Part shown: positions 20,659 through 30,105 of the stretch, in pieces
Layout of the letters: each line of letters starts with the position of its first letter
Numbering within the stretch: position 1 is the stretch's first letter
DNA from: a bacterium BMS3Bbin13
GTDB taxonomy: Bacteria > Pseudomonadota > Gammaproteobacteria > 21-64-14
Direction: 5' to 3'
DNA length: 53,597 nucleotides
Assembly (NCBI GenBank): GCA_002897735.1
Contig: BDTW01000030.1
Span: forward strand, 1 to 53,597
Program-made: the position numbers and the translations under genes
Notes under the pieces: generated by a model
What the model was told of the DNA's origin: nothing
Seen by the model: only the letters and a program-made list of their open reading frames with translations
The model's database searches: none

Positions 20659-22047
20659 GTGGAGCAGCGGGTGGCGGTGACCGCGCAGCGGATGACTGCG
20701 GCCGAGAGCCGTGCGGCGTTTTCCCTGGCCGGCATCTTCTCGTTGCGCATGCTCGGCCTGTTCATGATCTATCCGGTGTTTTCGGTGTATGCCGAGCGCC
20801 TGCGTGACGCCACCCCCACGACCATCGGTCTCGCCCTCGGCGTCTACGGCCTGACCCAGGCCATCTTCCAGATCCCGTTCGGGATGATCTCCGACCGCCT
20901 CGGGCGCAAGCCCGTGATCGCCACCGGACTGCTGATCTTCGCGATCGGCAGCGTGGTGGCGGCGCTCGCGCACTCGATCCAGGGGGTGATCTTGGGGCGG
21001 ATCCTGCAGGGCGCCGGCGCCGTCGGATCGACCATCCTGGCCCTGGCGGCCGACCTGACCCGTGAGGAGCATCGCACCAAGGCCATGGCCGTGATCGGCA
21101 TGACCATCGGCTTCTCGTTCGCCTTGGCGGTCGTCCTGGGTCCGATCCTCGGCACCTGGGTCGGCGTATCCGGGATCTTCTGGCTTACCGCGGTGCTCGC
21201 CCTGGGCGGGATCGCGGTCCTGATGTTTACCGTGCCGCGGCCCGCCCACACCCGGCTGCATCGGGATACGGAGCCGGTCCCCGCGCTGTTCAAGCGCGTG
21301 CTGAGCGACGGCCAACTCCTGCGGCTCGATTTCGGGATCCTGATCCTGCACCTGATCCTGACGGCGAGCTTCGTGGCACTGCCGCTGGCGCTACGCGGTG
21401 GGGGCCTCGATGTGCACCACCAATGGTATCTCTACCTGCCGGTCCTGCTGGTCTCGGTGGTGGCCATGGTGCCGTTCATCATCCTGGCGGAGAAGTACCA
21501 TCACATGAAAGGGGTGTTCCTGGGGGCGGTCGCCGCGCTCGGGGTGGCGGAACTGCTCTTGATGCAGTGGCACACGAGCCTGGTGGCCGTGGCGGGGGCG
21601 CTGATCGTGTTCTTCACCGCCTTCACCCTCATGGAGGCGACATTGCCGTCGCTGATCTCCAAGGTGGCCCCGCCCGACAGCAAGGGGACGGCGATGGGGG
21701 TCTACTCCAGTTCGCAGTTCCTGGGGATCTTCATCGGCGGGACCGCCGGGGGCTGGTTCTACGGCCACGGCGGCCTGACGGAGGTGTTCGGTTTCACGGC
21801 GGTCGCGGCCCTGGTCTGGCTGTTGGTGGTCGCGACCATGAAACAGCCCCGCTACCTGAACAGCTACCTCTTGAACGTAGGGGAGATCGACGAGGTGCAG
21901 GCGGACCGCCTCGTGCGGCGGTTGGGCGCGGTGAGGGGCGTGGCCCAGGCGGTGGTGGTGGCCTCCGAGGGGGTGGCCTACCTCAAGGTCGATAGCAAGA
22001 CCCTGGACGAGGCCGCCCTGCGTGAATTTTCCGCGACGCAGGCGTAG
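20659..22047 (+). CDS. yajR: YajR-type MFS transporter with C-terminal ferredoxin-like domain
   Basis: Twelve-helix major facilitator protein, 462 residues (E. coli YajR 454). The A-motif [16 protein letters not shown] lies between helices 2 and 3. The last 65 residues (from about [15 protein letters not shown]) form the soluble ferredoxin-like YAM domain that distinguishes YajR from other MFS exporters. Starts with GTG at 20659, with AGAGG eight bases upstream; an ATG eleven codons in is the alternative. The uvrA / MFS / ssb arrangement is conserved in gammaproteobacteria. Substrate unknown. Confidence 0.82.
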   Translation: MEQRVAVTAQRMTAAESRAAFSLAGIFSLRMLGLFMIYPVFSVYAERLRDATPTTIGLALGVYGLTQAIFQIPFGMISDRLGRKPVIATGLLIFAIGSVVAALAHSIQGVILGRILQGAGAVGSTILALAADLTREEHRTKAMAVIGMTIGFSFALAVVLGPILGTWVGVSGIFWLTAVLALGGIAVLMFTVPRPAHTRLHRDTEPVPALFKRVLSDGQLLRLDFGILILHLILTASFVALPLALRGGGLDVHHQWYLYLPVLLVSVVAMVPFIILAEKYHHMKGVFLGAVAALGVAELLLMQWHTSLVAVAGALIVFFTAFTLMEATLPSLISKVAPPDSKGTAMGVYSSSQFLGIFIGGTAGGWFYGHGGLTEVFGFTAVAALVWLLVVATMKQPRYLNSYLLNVGEIDEVQADRLVRRLGAVRGVAQAVVVASEGVAYLKVDSKTLDEAALREFSATQA

Positions 22048-22055
22048 ACTTTGGG

Positions 22056-22083
22056 CCGACGGGGGCGGAGCGCCCCCCGTCGG
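22056..22083 (+). terminator. Strong GC hairpin after the yajR-type gene
   Basis: CCGACGGGGGCG / CGCCCCCCGTCGG with a three-base loop, a stem of about 12 pairs with one bulge, starting eight bases after the yajR-type stop. It is not followed by a T run, so it may be a rho-independent-like stop of limited strength or an mRNA 3'-end stabiliser before ssb. Confidence 0.45.
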
Positions 22084-22139
22084 TGCGACTCGCGCGGTGG
22101 GTCGCGGACAGGGAAAGTCGACCGAGACAGGAGGGGGTT

Positions 22140-22652
22140 ATGGCGCGCGGCGTGAACAAGGTCATTCTGGTGGGAAATCTCGGGCGCGACCCCGAGGTTC
22201 GGTATCTGCCGAGCGGGTCGGCGGTCGTGAACGTCACGATCGCCACCAGCGAATCGTGGAAGGACAAGACCAGCGGCGAGCGCCAGGAGCGCACCGAGTG
22301 GCACAACGTGGTGTTTTTCGGGCGCCTCGCCGAGATCGCCGGCGAATACCTGAAGAAGGGCTCCCAGGTCTATGTCGAGGGCAGCCTGCGGACCCGCAAG
22401 TGGCAGGACAAGGAGGGTCGTGACCGCTATACGACCGAGACCGTGGTCAGCGACATGCAGATGCTGGGCTCTCGCTCGTCCGGGGGTTCGTCCGGGTATG
22501 GCGCGCAGACGGGCGGGAACGCACCGGCGGGCGCCGGAGCCGGGGCTGGGGATGGGGCCGGGGCCGGATCGTCGGGATCCGCCGGCGCCGCATCGGAGCG
22601 CGCCGCTTCGCCGGCCGCCGCGGGCGAGTTCGACGACGACATCCCGTTCTAG
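22140..22652 (+). CDS. ssb: Single-stranded DNA-binding protein
   Basis: OB-fold protein coating single-stranded DNA in replication, repair and recombination; 170 residues, normal for gammaproteobacterial SSB. The N-terminal fold runs from [18 protein letters not shown] to about [13 protein letters not shown] (residue 108). A disordered Gly/Ala-rich linker follows, and the acidic interaction tail DDDIPF closes the protein. ATG at 22140 has the strong site AGGAGGGGG upstream. The longer open frame from 22083 covers the hairpin and is not used. Confidence 0.95.
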   Translation: MARGVNKVILVGNLGRDPEVRYLPSGSAVVNVTIATSESWKDKTSGERQERTEWHNVVFFGRLAEIAGEYLKKGSQVYVEGSLRTRKWQDKEGRDRYTTETVVSDMQMLGSRSSGGSSGYGAQTGGNAPAGAGAGAGDGAGAGSSGSAGAASERAASPAAAGEFDDDIPF

Positions 22653-22682
22653 GAGCCGGGTCTGCGCTGCTTCGGACCCGAC

Positions 22683-23771
22683 ATGAAGACCCTTCTGGTC
22701 ACCGGCGGCGCCGGTTTCATCGGCGGCAATTTCGTGCTGCATCTGCTCGCGCGCGGGGACGTGCGGGTCGTCAACCTGGATGCGCTGACCTACGCGGGGA
22801 ACCTGGAGACCCTGGCGGACGTGCGCGCACACCCCGCGCATGTGTTCGTGCATGGGGACATCGGTGACCGTGCCCTGGTCGGGGACCTGCTGACCCGTTA
22901 CCGGCCGGCGGCGGTGATCAATTTCGCCGCCGAGAGCCACGTGGACCGCTCCATCGACGGACCGGCCGCGTTCGTGCAGACCAACGTGGTCGGCACCCTG
23001 TCCCTGCTCGAGGCGGTGCGGGAGTACTGGCGCGGCCTGGCCGATGTACAACGGGCCGGATTTCGGTTTGTGCACATCTCCACCGACGAGGTCTACGGGT
23101 CGCTGGGCGCCTCGGGCCGGTTCACCGAGAGTTCCCCGTACGCCCCGAATTCACCGTATGCCGCCTCCAAGGCTGCCTCGGACCACTTGGTGCGCGCCTT
23201 CCACCGGACCTATGGGCTGCCGACGCTGACCACCAACTGTTCGAACAACTATGGGCCCTATCAGTTTCCGGAAAAGCTGATCCCTTTGTTGATTCTCAAC
23301 GCGCGCCGCGGGCGCGAACTGCCCGTCTACGGGGATGGCGGGAACATCCGCGACTGGCTGTTCGTGCTCGACCACTGTCGGGCCCTGGTCCGGGTCCTGG
23401 AGGCGGGCGTGGTCGGCGAGACCTACAATATCGGCGGAGACTGCGAGTGCACCAACCTCGAGGTGGTGCACGCCGTGTGCGCACTGATGGACGAGCGGTT
23501 TCCGGATTCCCCGCACCGTCCCCACGAGGGCCTGGTCCGCTTCGTGGCCGATCGTCCCGGCCATGATCGCCGCTACGCCATCGACGCCGCCAAGATCCGC
23601 CGCGAGTTGGGTTGGATGCCGGAAGAGGGCTTCGAGAGCGGCCTGCGCAAGACCGTGCGCTGGTACGCCGAGCACACCGAGTGGTCCGAACGGGTCCTCG
23701 ACGGGCGCTATCGCGGCGAGCGGCTCGGTCTCGGCGGGGCGGGGGCGGACACGGCCCCTCGCGCGGGCTGA
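22683..23771 (+). CDS. rfbB: dTDP-glucose 4,6-dehydratase
   Basis: Converts dTDP-glucose to dTDP-4-keto-6-deoxyglucose, second step of dTDP-L-rhamnose synthesis; 362 residues, an extended-SDR enzyme. N-terminal NAD loop [11 protein letters not shown], the [10 protein letters not shown] catalytic segment (Thr-Asp-Glu) and the [10 protein letters not shown] (YxxxK) motif are intact, as is the substrate-binding [15 protein letters not shown]. First of four rhamnose genes, 30 bases after ssb; the C-terminal 20 residues are Gly/Ala-rich and variable. Confidence 0.95.
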   Translation: MKTLLVTGGAGFIGGNFVLHLLARGDVRVVNLDALTYAGNLETLADVRAHPAHVFVHGDIGDRALVGDLLTRYRPAAVINFAAESHVDRSIDGPAAFVQTNVVGTLSLLEAVREYWRGLADVQRAGFRFVHISTDEVYGSLGASGRFTESSPYAPNSPYAASKAASDHLVRAFHRTYGLPTLTTNCSNNYGPYQFPEKLIPLLILNARRGRELPVYGDGGNIRDWLFVLDHCRALVRVLEAGVVGETYNIGGDCECTNLEVVHAVCALMDERFPDSPHRPHEGLVRFVADRPGHDRRYAIDAAKIRRELGWMPEEGFESGLRKTVRWYAEHTEWSERVLDGRYRGERLGLGGAGADTAPRAG

Positions 23772-23792
23772 GCGGCGGGGGGCGGGCGGATC

Positions 23793-24692
23793 ATGGACGA
23801 GGCGCACGGGCGCATCAAGGGCATCCTCCTCGCGGGGGGGGCCGGCACGCGCCTCTACCCCATCACCCAGGTGGTGAGCAAGCAGCTCCTGCCGGTCTAC
23901 GACAAGCCCATGATCTACCACCCGCTGTCCACGCTGATGGAGGCGGGAGTGCGCGAGATCCTGGTGATCACCACGCCGCACGACCAGACCCTGTTCCGCC
24001 AGCTCCTGGGCGACGGCACCCAGTGGGGCGTCGATTTGCACTATGCCGTGCAGGCGCAGCCGAAGGGCCTGGCGGAGGCCTTCCTGATCGGGCGCGAATT
24101 CGTCGGCCGCGACCGTTGCGCACTGATACTGGGTGACAACATCTTCTACGGGCACGGTCTGGGCGAGATCCTCGAGCGTGCCGCGAGGCGCGGCCGGGGT
24201 GCGACGGTGTTCGGCTACTGGGTGCGGGACCCGGAGCGCTACGGGGTCGCCGAGTTCGACCGCAAGGGGTGCGTGGTGCGCCTGGTGGAGAAGCCCTCGC
24301 ATCCGCGTTCGCACTACGCCATCCCCGGGCTCTATTTCTACGACAACCGAGTGCTGGACATCGCCGCAGAGCTGAAGCCTTCGGCGCGCGGCGAACTCGA
24401 GATCACCGACGTGAACAACCGCTACCTCGAGCAGGGCGAACTCACCGTCGAGCGCTTCTCGCGCGGGATCGCCTGGCTCGACGCCGGCACCCACGAATCG
24501 CTCCTGGATGCCTCCAACTTCATCGAGACCCTCCAAAAACGCCAGGGCCTGAAGGTCTGCTGCCCGGAGGAGATCGCTTACCACCATGGCTGGATCGATG
24601 CCGGGCAGGTGGCGGCGCTGGCCGAACCGCTGCGGCACAACGGCTACGGTCAGTACCTGTTGAACCTGCTGGAGAGGGATGCCCCGGCGTGA
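23793..24692 (+). CDS. rfbA: Glucose-1-phosphate thymidylyltransferase
   Basis: Makes dTDP-glucose from glucose-1-phosphate and dTTP, the entry step to dTDP-rhamnose, and is normally feedback-inhibited by the end product. 299 residues, standard size. Nucleotidyltransferase signature [16 protein letters not shown] and [18 protein letters not shown] at the N terminus; [12 protein letters not shown] carries the metal-binding Asp; VVRLVEKP follows. ATG at 23793 is 21 bases after rfbB; the stop overlaps the rfbC GTG start (GTGA). Confidence 0.95.
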   Translation: MDEAHGRIKGILLAGGAGTRLYPITQVVSKQLLPVYDKPMIYHPLSTLMEAGVREILVITTPHDQTLFRQLLGDGTQWGVDLHYAVQAQPKGLAEAFLIGREFVGRDRCALILGDNIFYGHGLGEILERAARRGRGATVFGYWVRDPERYGVAEFDRKGCVVRLVEKPSHPRSHYAIPGLYFYDNRVLDIAAELKPSARGELEITDVNNRYLEQGELTVERFSRGIAWLDAGTHESLLDASNFIETLQKRQGLKVCCPEEIAYHHGWIDAGQVAALAEPLRHNGYGQYLLNLLERDAPA

Positions 24693-25276
24693 AGGTGATC
24701 GAGACCGAGCTGCCCGGGGTGCTCGTCCTCGAGCCGCCGGTATTCGGGGACTCCCGCGGGTTCTTCCAGGAAGTGTGGAACCGGCGCCGTTACGCGGCGG
24801 CCGGTATCGACGTCGATTTCGTCCAGGACAACGTCTCGCGCTCGACCCGCGGTGTGTTGCGCGGTCTGCACTTCCAACACCCCGGCGCCCAGGGAAAGCT
24901 GGTCTGGGTCCTGGAGGGCGAGGTCTACGATGTGGCGCTGGACGTCCGGGCCGGCTCGCCGAGCTTCGGGCGCTGGACGGCGCTCACCCTCTCGGCGGCG
25001 AACCACCGTCAGTTCTATCTGCCGCCGGGATTCGCGCACGGTTTTTGCGTAGTGAGCGAATCCGCGCTGTTCGCCTACAAGTGCACGGACTTCTATGCCC
25101 CCGGGGCCGAGGGTGCCGTGCGTTGGGACGACCCCGATCTGGCCATCCCGTGGCCTATTGAGAACCCCGCGGTCTCGACCAAGGACGCCGCGGCGTCGCG
25201 CCTGTGCGACTGGCCGGTGCAACGGCTGCCGTCGTATCGGGAACCGACCCGGCCGGAATCACCGGAGGGAGCGTGA
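24689..25276 (+). CDS. rfbC: dTDP-4-dehydrorhamnose 3,5-epimerase
   Basis: Epimerises C3 and C5 of dTDP-4-keto-6-deoxyglucose; 195 residues, cupin fold. Key segments: [24 protein letters not shown] with the catalytic His, and [13 protein letters not shown]. Starts with GTG at 24689 overlapping the rfbA stop by four bases, which implies translational coupling; the upstream open frame is a shadow inside rfbA. The last ten residues are Pro/Glu-rich and unconserved. Confidence 0.93.
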   Translation: MKVIETELPGVLVLEPPVFGDSRGFFQEVWNRRRYAAAGIDVDFVQDNVSRSTRGVLRGLHFQHPGAQGKLVWVLEGEVYDVALDVRAGSPSFGRWTALTLSAANHRQFYLPPGFAHGFCVVSESALFAYKCTDFYAPGAEGAVRWDDPDLAIPWPIENPAVSTKDAAASRLCDWPVQRLPSYREPTRPESPEGA

Positions 25277-25304
25277 CGGTGCACATTCGGGAGGCGCCCG
25301 GGCC

Positions 25305-26243
25305 GTGGACATCCTGCTGACCGGGCCCGCCGGGCAGATCGGCTGGGAGCTGCGGCGCACCCTGGCGCCGCTGGGGACGGTGCACGCCGTCGGCCGTGCG
25401 ACGCGCCCGCTCGCCGCGGACCTGGGCGATCCGGACGCCCTGCGCGCGGCGGTCCGCGCCGTGCGTCCGCAGCTCATCGTCAACGCCGCCGCCTACACGG
25501 CCGTGGACCGGGCGGAGCAGGAACCCGGGTTGGCGATGGCCGTAAACGCCGAGGCGCCCGGAGTACTCGCCGAAGAGGCGGCCCGAGTCGGGGCGGCGTT
25601 CATCCACTACTCCACGGACTACGTGTTCGACGGGCAGGCCGCCGGACCGTATGGGGAGGACGATCCGACGGCCCCGCTCGGTGTCTACGGCGCCAGCAAA
25701 CTGGCCGGTGAGCAGGCGGTACAGGCGTTCGGCGGGGCCTGGTGGATCCTGCGCACCAGTTGGATCTACGGCGCGCGCAGCCACAATTTCCTGCGTACCA
25801 TGCTGCGCCTCGGCGCCGAGCGGGACGCGTTGCGGGTGGTGGACGACCAGCGCGGCGCTCCCACCTGGGCCCGGATGGTGGCCGAGGCCACCGCGCTAAT
25901 GCTCGCGCGGGCCGGGGCCGCGGGAACCGATCCGGCGGAGGCCGTGGGCGGGTCGGCGGGGACGTACCATCTCAGTTGTGCCGGCGAGACCACTTGGTGC
26001 GGCTTTGCCCGGGCGATCTTCGCGCAGATTCCCAAGGCGCCGCGCATCGAGCCGATCACGACCGGCGAGTGGCCGACCCCTGCGCGGCGGCCGCCGTATT
26101 CGGTGCTCGCCGGCGGACGGCTGGCGGAGCGCTTCGGCCTGCGTCTGCCGCCCTGGGAGGCGGCCCTCGCCCGCTGCCTGGAGGATATGGGGTACCTCCC
26201 GCAGGATTCGAGCGGGGAGGATTCAAGAGGTCGGGGTACTTAA
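25305..26243 (+). CDS. rfbD: dTDP-4-dehydrorhamnose reductase
   Basis: Reduces the 4-keto group to give dTDP-L-rhamnose; 312 residues, SDR fold. NAD(P) loop ILLTGPAGQIGWEL, then VNAAAYTAVDRAE, HYSTDYVFDGQ and the YGASKLAGEQ (YxxxK) catalytic motif. Chosen start is GTG at 25305 (VDILLTG) with GGGAGG ten bases upstream; the frame continues upstream through rfbC but without homology. Last gene of the rhamnose cluster; two GC palindromes follow it. No glycosyltransferases are nearby, so the consuming polysaccharide is encoded elsewhere. Confidence 0.93.
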   Translation: MDILLTGPAGQIGWELRRTLAPLGTVHAVGRATRPLAADLGDPDALRAAVRAVRPQLIVNAAAYTAVDRAEQEPGLAMAVNAEAPGVLAEEAARVGAAFIHYSTDYVFDGQAAGPYGEDDPTAPLGVYGASKLAGEQAVQAFGGAWWILRTSWIYGARSHNFLRTMLRLGAERDALRVVDDQRGAPTWARMVAEATALMLARAGAAGTDPAEAVGGSAGTYHLSCAGETTWCGFARAIFAQIPKAPRIEPITTGEWPTPARRPPYSVLAGGRLAERFGLRLPPWEAALARCLEDMGYLPQDSSGEDSRGRGT

Positions 26244-26256
26244 GATCTCCATGACG

Positions 26257-26328
26257 TCGGCCGGGCGAGCCCGGCCCTGCCGGCGGATGGGGGACGTGTT
26301 TTGCGGTGGGGCGGGGCTTGCCCCGCCG
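26257..26328. repeat. Two REP-like GC palindromes between rfbD and miaB
   Basis: GGCCGGGC-GA-GCCCGGCC (26260-26277, preceded by GTC) and GGCGGGGC-TT-GCCCCGCC (26310-26327). The first matches, in inverse orientation, the palindromes found between tldD and pmbA (51943-52086), so it belongs to a dispersed family in this genome. They may act as transcript-end structures for the rfb cluster. The remaining intergenic bases (26329-26391) contain only a weak GTTGAA/TTCAAC stem just before miaB. Confidence 0.65.
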
Positions 26329-26391
26329 CCCCCTGGCAATCGGGCAGGGTTCGTAGTATGTTGAAAACCTTTATTTCTTCAACGGATTAGC

Positions 26392-27768
26392 ATGGCGCGC
26401 AAGCTGTACATCCGGACCTTCGGCTGCCAGATGAACGAGTACGACTCCGCCCGAATGGCGGAGTTGCTGCGCGAATCCCACGGTCTCGAACTGACCCCGA
26501 TCCCCGAGCAGGCCGACGTGCTGTTGCTCAACACCTGCTCGATCCGTGAGAAGGCGCAGGAGAAGGTGTTCTCGCAGTTGGGTCGGTGGCGCGGCTGGAA
26601 GGACATCCGCCCGGAACTGGTGATCGGCGTCGGCGGCTGCGTCGCCAGCCAGGAGGGCGAGGCATTGCGCCGCCGTGCCCCCTATGTCGATCTGGTGTTC
26701 GGGCCGCAGACCCTGCACCGGCTCCCGGGGATGCTCGAGACGGCGTGGGGGCGCGGCGCGGCCCCCGCGGTGGACGTCTCCTTCCCGGCGATCGAAAAAT
26801 TCGACGCCCTCCCCGAGCCGCGTGCCGGAGGTCCGACGGCGTTCGTCACCGTGATGGAGGGCTGCAGCAAGTATTGCAGCTTCTGCGTGGTACCCTATAC
26901 GCGGGGAGAGGAGGTCAGCCGGCCGTTCGACGACGTGATCGCCGAGGTGGCGGCGTTCGCCGAGCAGGGAGTGCGCGAGGTTACGTTGCTGGGCCAGAAC
27001 GTGAATGCTTGGTGTGGGGCGCTGCACGGCGGCGGCAACGCCGATCTCGCGATGCTGATCGAATACGTGGCCGCGGTTCCCGGCATCGAGCGCATCCGCT
27101 ACACGACTTCGCACCCCGTGGCGATGAGCGATACGCTGATCGCCGCCTACGCCCGGGTGCCGGAGCTGGTCGGGCATCTGCACCTGCCGGTACAGAGCGG
27201 CTCGGACCGGATCCTGGAACGGATGAAGCGCAAGCACACCGTGGAGCAGTACAAGGATACGATCCGCCGCATCCGTGCGGTGCGCCCGGATATCTCGGTC
27301 ACCTCGGACTTCATCGTCGGGTTTCCCGGCGAGGACGAGGCCGATTTCCAGGCCACCCTGGACCTGGTCGAGGAGGTCGGCTTCGATCAGTCCTTCAGCT
27401 TCGCCTACAGTCCGCGTCCGGGGACACCCGCGGCCGACCTGCCGGACGAGGTCCCGCAGGAGGAGAAGAAGCGGCGCCTGGCGCGGTTGCAGCGGCGCTT
27501 GGCGGACAACGCCGTTGCGCTGAGCCGCTCCATGGTGGGGGGCGTGCGACGGATCCTGGTGGAGCGCCCGGCGCGGCGCGATCCGCGCGAACTGGCCGGG
27601 CGCACCGAGAACAACCGCGTGGTCAACTTCCCCGGCGGGCCCGCGCTGATCGGGGAGTTCGTGGATGTGCGCATCACCGAGGCGCTGCCCAATTCCCTGC
27701 GCGGGGAACGGGTCGTCTCCGGGTGCCCGCCCGACGGGCGGACAGGCGACACCGCGAACCGGCATTGA
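26392..27768 (+). CDS. miaB: tRNA-2-methylthio-N6-dimethylallyladenosine synthase MiaB
   Basis: Radical-SAM methylthiotransferase acting on i6A37 of tRNAs; 458 residues (typical 440-475). The N-terminal MTTase domain has its three cluster cysteines in FGCQMN (C12), NTCSIREK and GGCVASQ; the radical-SAM cluster is CSKYCSFC (C158, C162, C165); the TRAM domain ends the protein ([13 protein letters not shown]). ATG at 26392. Followed directly by phoH with overlapping or closely spaced start, as in many gammaproteobacteria. Confidence 0.95.
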   Translation: MARKLYIRTFGCQMNEYDSARMAELLRESHGLELTPIPEQADVLLLNTCSIREKAQEKVFSQLGRWRGWKDIRPELVIGVGGCVASQEGEALRRRAPYVDLVFGPQTLHRLPGMLETAWGRGAAPAVDVSFPAIEKFDALPEPRAGGPTAFVTVMEGCSKYCSFCVVPYTRGEEVSRPFDDVIAEVAAFAEQGVREVTLLGQNVNAWCGALHGGGNADLAMLIEYVAAVPGIERIRYTTSHPVAMSDTLIAAYARVPELVGHLHLPVQSGSDRILERMKRKHTVEQYKDTIRRIRAVRPDISVTSDFIVGFPGEDEADFQATLDLVEEVGFDQSFSFAYSPRPGTPAADLPDEVPQEEKKRRLARLQRRLADNAVALSRSMVGGVRRILVERPARRDPRELAGRTENNRVVNFPGGPALIGEFVDVRITEALPNSLRGERVVSGCPPDGRTGDTANRH

Positions 27769-27791
27769 CGGCACGTCGCACCGCATCCGCC

Positions 27792-28778
27792 TTGAGCCAC
27801 CACACCGAATCCTACGATCTCGCACTGGAGCCCGCGGACAACCGCAGGCTCGCGGACCTCTGTGGCCAATTCGACGAGCATCTGCGCCAGGTCGAGCGCC
27901 GTCTCGGAGTCGAAATCAACGCCCGGGGCAACCGGTTCCGGATCATCGGCGACGCCGACTCGGTACGCCGGGCCGGGGAGGTGCTCGAGGCCCTGTATGC
28001 CGCCACCGGGCGCGAGGCCCTCACACCGTCCGGCGTGCAACTGTTCCTGCAGGAGGCGACGGCGCAGGCACATGGCGCCGCGGCCGAAGACGACGACACG
28101 GTGATCCGCACGCGCCGCGGGATCGTGCGCGCGCGCGGGCTCAATCAGCAACGCTACCTGCGCAGCATCCTGTCGCACGACATCAGTTTCGGAGTCGGTC
28201 CCGCCGGCACCGGCAAGACCTACCTGGCCGTGGCCTGTGCCGTGGAGGCCCTGGAACGCGACCAGGTGCGACGCCTCGTGCTGGTACGCCCGGCGGTGGA
28301 GGCGGGCGAGCGGCTGGGATTTCTGCCGGGCGACATGGTACAGAAGGTGGATCCCTATCTGCGCCCGCTCTACGATGCGCTCTACGAAATGCTTGGTTTC
28401 GAGCGCGTCGCCAAGCTGATCGAGCGCAACGTGATCGAGATCGCACCCCTGGCGTTCATGCGCGGGCGCACCCTGAACGACTCGTTCATCATCCTGGACG
28501 AGGCGCAGAACACCAGCATCGAGCAGATGAAGATGTTCCTCACGCGTATCGGCTTCGGATCCACCGCGGTGGTGACCGGCGACGTCACGCAGATCGACCT
28601 GCCGCGCCAACAGGTATCGGGCCTGCGCCGTGTGATCGAGGTCCTCAAGGACGTGGACGGGATCCGCTTCGTCTTCTTCACCGTCCGCGACGTCGTGCGC
28701 CACCCCCTGGTGCAGCGCATCGTCGCCGCCTACGAGGAATTCGAGGCCCGGCAGCCGGGCGGGCACGATCCGCGATGA
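27792..28778 (+). CDS. ybeZ: PhoH-like ATPase (YbeZ)
   Basis: P-loop ATPase of the PhoH family, partner of YbeY in rRNA processing and RNA quality control; about 328 residues. An N-terminal KH-like part (GVEINARGNRFRIIGD), then Walker A GPAGTGKTYLA, Walker B SFIILDEAQNTS, and VVTGDVTQIDLP. No ATG exists at the right place: TTG at 27792 (reading LSHHTESYDL) is used here; TTG at 27765, overlapping the miaB stop as TTGA, is an equally possible start. The very long upstream frame is a shadow of miaB. Stop overlaps the ybeY ATG. Confidence 0.92.
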   Translation: MSHHTESYDLALEPADNRRLADLCGQFDEHLRQVERRLGVEINARGNRFRIIGDADSVRRAGEVLEALYAATGREALTPSGVQLFLQEATAQAHGAAAEDDDTVIRTRRGIVRARGLNQQRYLRSILSHDISFGVGPAGTGKTYLAVACAVEALERDQVRRLVLVRPAVEAGERLGFLPGDMVQKVDPYLRPLYDALYEMLGFERVAKLIERNVIEIAPLAFMRGRTLNDSFIILDEAQNTSIEQMKMFLTRIGFGSTAVVTGDVTQIDLPRQQVSGLRRVIEVLKDVDGIRFVFFTVRDVVRHPLVQRIVAAYEEFEARQPGGHDPR

Positions 28779-29251
28779 ACATGGAGGTGGAGGTGGCCGT
28801 GCAGTACGCGGTGCCCCGGCGGGGCGTGCCGGCCCCGGTCTCGTTCCGGCGCTGGGCGGGGGCGGTGCCGGCGGGCCGGCGGCGGGGGGCGGCGCTCGTG
28901 GTGCGTATCGTCGGGGAGGCGGAGATCGCATCTCTGAACCGGCGCTTCCGTGCGCGCCGCGGGACTACCAATGTGCTGTCGTTTCCGTTCGCGGCGCCGA
29001 TCCCGCAGCTGCGCGAACTGATCGGCGACGTGGTGATCTGCGCACCGGTGGTGCGGCGCGAAGCGCACGAGCAGGGCAAGCCGGCACGCGCGCACTGGGC
29101 CCATATGACCGTCCACGGGGTGCTGCACCTGTTGGGCTACGATCACACCGGAGAGGAGCAGGCACGGGTCATGGAAGGACTGGAGACAAAGATCCTGGAC
29201 GCACTCGGCTACCCGGATCCCTACGGCGGGCACGACGTCCATGAACGATGA
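28775..29251 (+). CDS. ybeY: Endoribonuclease YbeY
   Basis: Single-strand RNase needed for 16S rRNA 3'-end maturation and ribosome quality control; 158 residues. The zinc site HGVLHLLGYDH (HxxxHxxxxxH) is complete, preceded by NVLSFPF and IGDVVICAPVV. ATG at 28775 overlaps the phoH stop (ATGA); the gene overlaps corC by eleven bases. Within the conserved miaB-phoH-ybeY-corC-lnt unit. Confidence 0.95.
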   Translation: MNMEVEVAVQYAVPRRGVPAPVSFRRWAGAVPAGRRRGAALVVRIVGEAEIASLNRRFRARRGTTNVLSFPFAAPIPQLRELIGDVVICAPVVRREAHEQGKPARAHWAHMTVHGVLHLLGYDHTGEEQARVMEGLETKILDALGYPDPYGGHDVHER

Positions 29252-30104
29252 CCGAACCGGAAACGCGCGCCCCCGGTACACCTGGCTCGAGCGGTTGCGC
29301 CGGCGCGTGTCGGACGCACCGCGGGATCGCGATCAGCTCGTGGATCTGCTGCGCGAGGCCCAGCGGCGCAACCTGCTCGACGCCGACGCCCTGGGGATGA
29401 TCGAAGCCGTGCTGCAGGTCTCCGAGATGCAGGTGCGCGACATCATGATTCCGCGAGCGCAGATGGTCGTGGTCGAGCGCGACGAGGCGCCCGAGAACAT
29501 CCTGCCGCGCATCATCGATTCCGGCCATTCGCGTTTCCCCGTGATCGGCGGGAACCGCGACGAGGTGGTCGGGATCCTGCTGGCCAAGGACATGCTGTGT
29601 CATTTCGTCGGCGGTTCCGGGCACGCCTTCAGCCTGCGCGATACGTTGCGCCCGGCGGTGTTCATCCCGGAGAGTAAGCGTCTCAACATGCTGCTCAAGG
29701 AATTCCGCGCGAGTCGCAACCACATGGCGATCGTGGTCGACGAGTACAGCGGGGTGGCCGGCCTCGTCACCATCGAGGACGTACTCGAGCAGATCGTCGG
29801 CGACATCGGCGACGAGCACGACGTGGACGAGACGAGATTCATCCTGAAGCACAGCGAGTCCTCGTACACGGTCAAGGCGTTGACCCCGATCGAGGATTTC
29901 AACGAGTTCTTCGATGCCCGGCTCAGCGACGAGGAGTTCGACACTATCGGCGGGCTGGTCACGAACGCATTCGGCTACCTGCCGCGACGCGGCGAGTCCA
30001 TCACCATCGGCGACTACCGGTTCCAGGTGCTGCGCGCCGACAACCGCCGGGTGCACCTGTTGCACGTGACGCCGCTGCCGGTGCCGGTAATGGCGTCCGA
30101 GTAG
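29241..30104 (+). CDS. corC: CorC/YbeX CBS-domain protein
   Basis: Cytoplasmic CBS-domain protein long linked to Mg/Co efflux by CorA; recent work ties YbeX to ribosome metabolism, consistent with the neighbours. 287 residues (E. coli 292). Two CBS domains: VRDIMIPRAQMVVVERDE onward, and a second one around RLNMLLKEFRASRNHMAIVVD; the C-terminal CorC_HlyC (transporter-associated) domain follows from about residue 205. No membrane domain, which separates it from HlyC-type homologues. Overlaps ybeY, and lnt begins one base after its stop. Confidence 0.93.
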   Translation: MNDDRTGNARPRYTWLERLRRRVSDAPRDRDQLVDLLREAQRRNLLDADALGMIEAVLQVSEMQVRDIMIPRAQMVVVERDEAPENILPRIIDSGHSRFPVIGGNRDEVVGILLAKDMLCHFVGGSGHAFSLRDTLRPAVFIPESKRLNMLLKEFRASRNHMAIVVDEYSGVAGLVTIEDVLEQIVGDIGDEHDVDETRFILKHSESSYTVKALTPIEDFNEFFDARLSDEEFDTIGGLVTNAFGYLPRRGESITIGDYRFQVLRADNRRVHLLHVTPLPVPVMASE

Positions 30105-30105
30105 G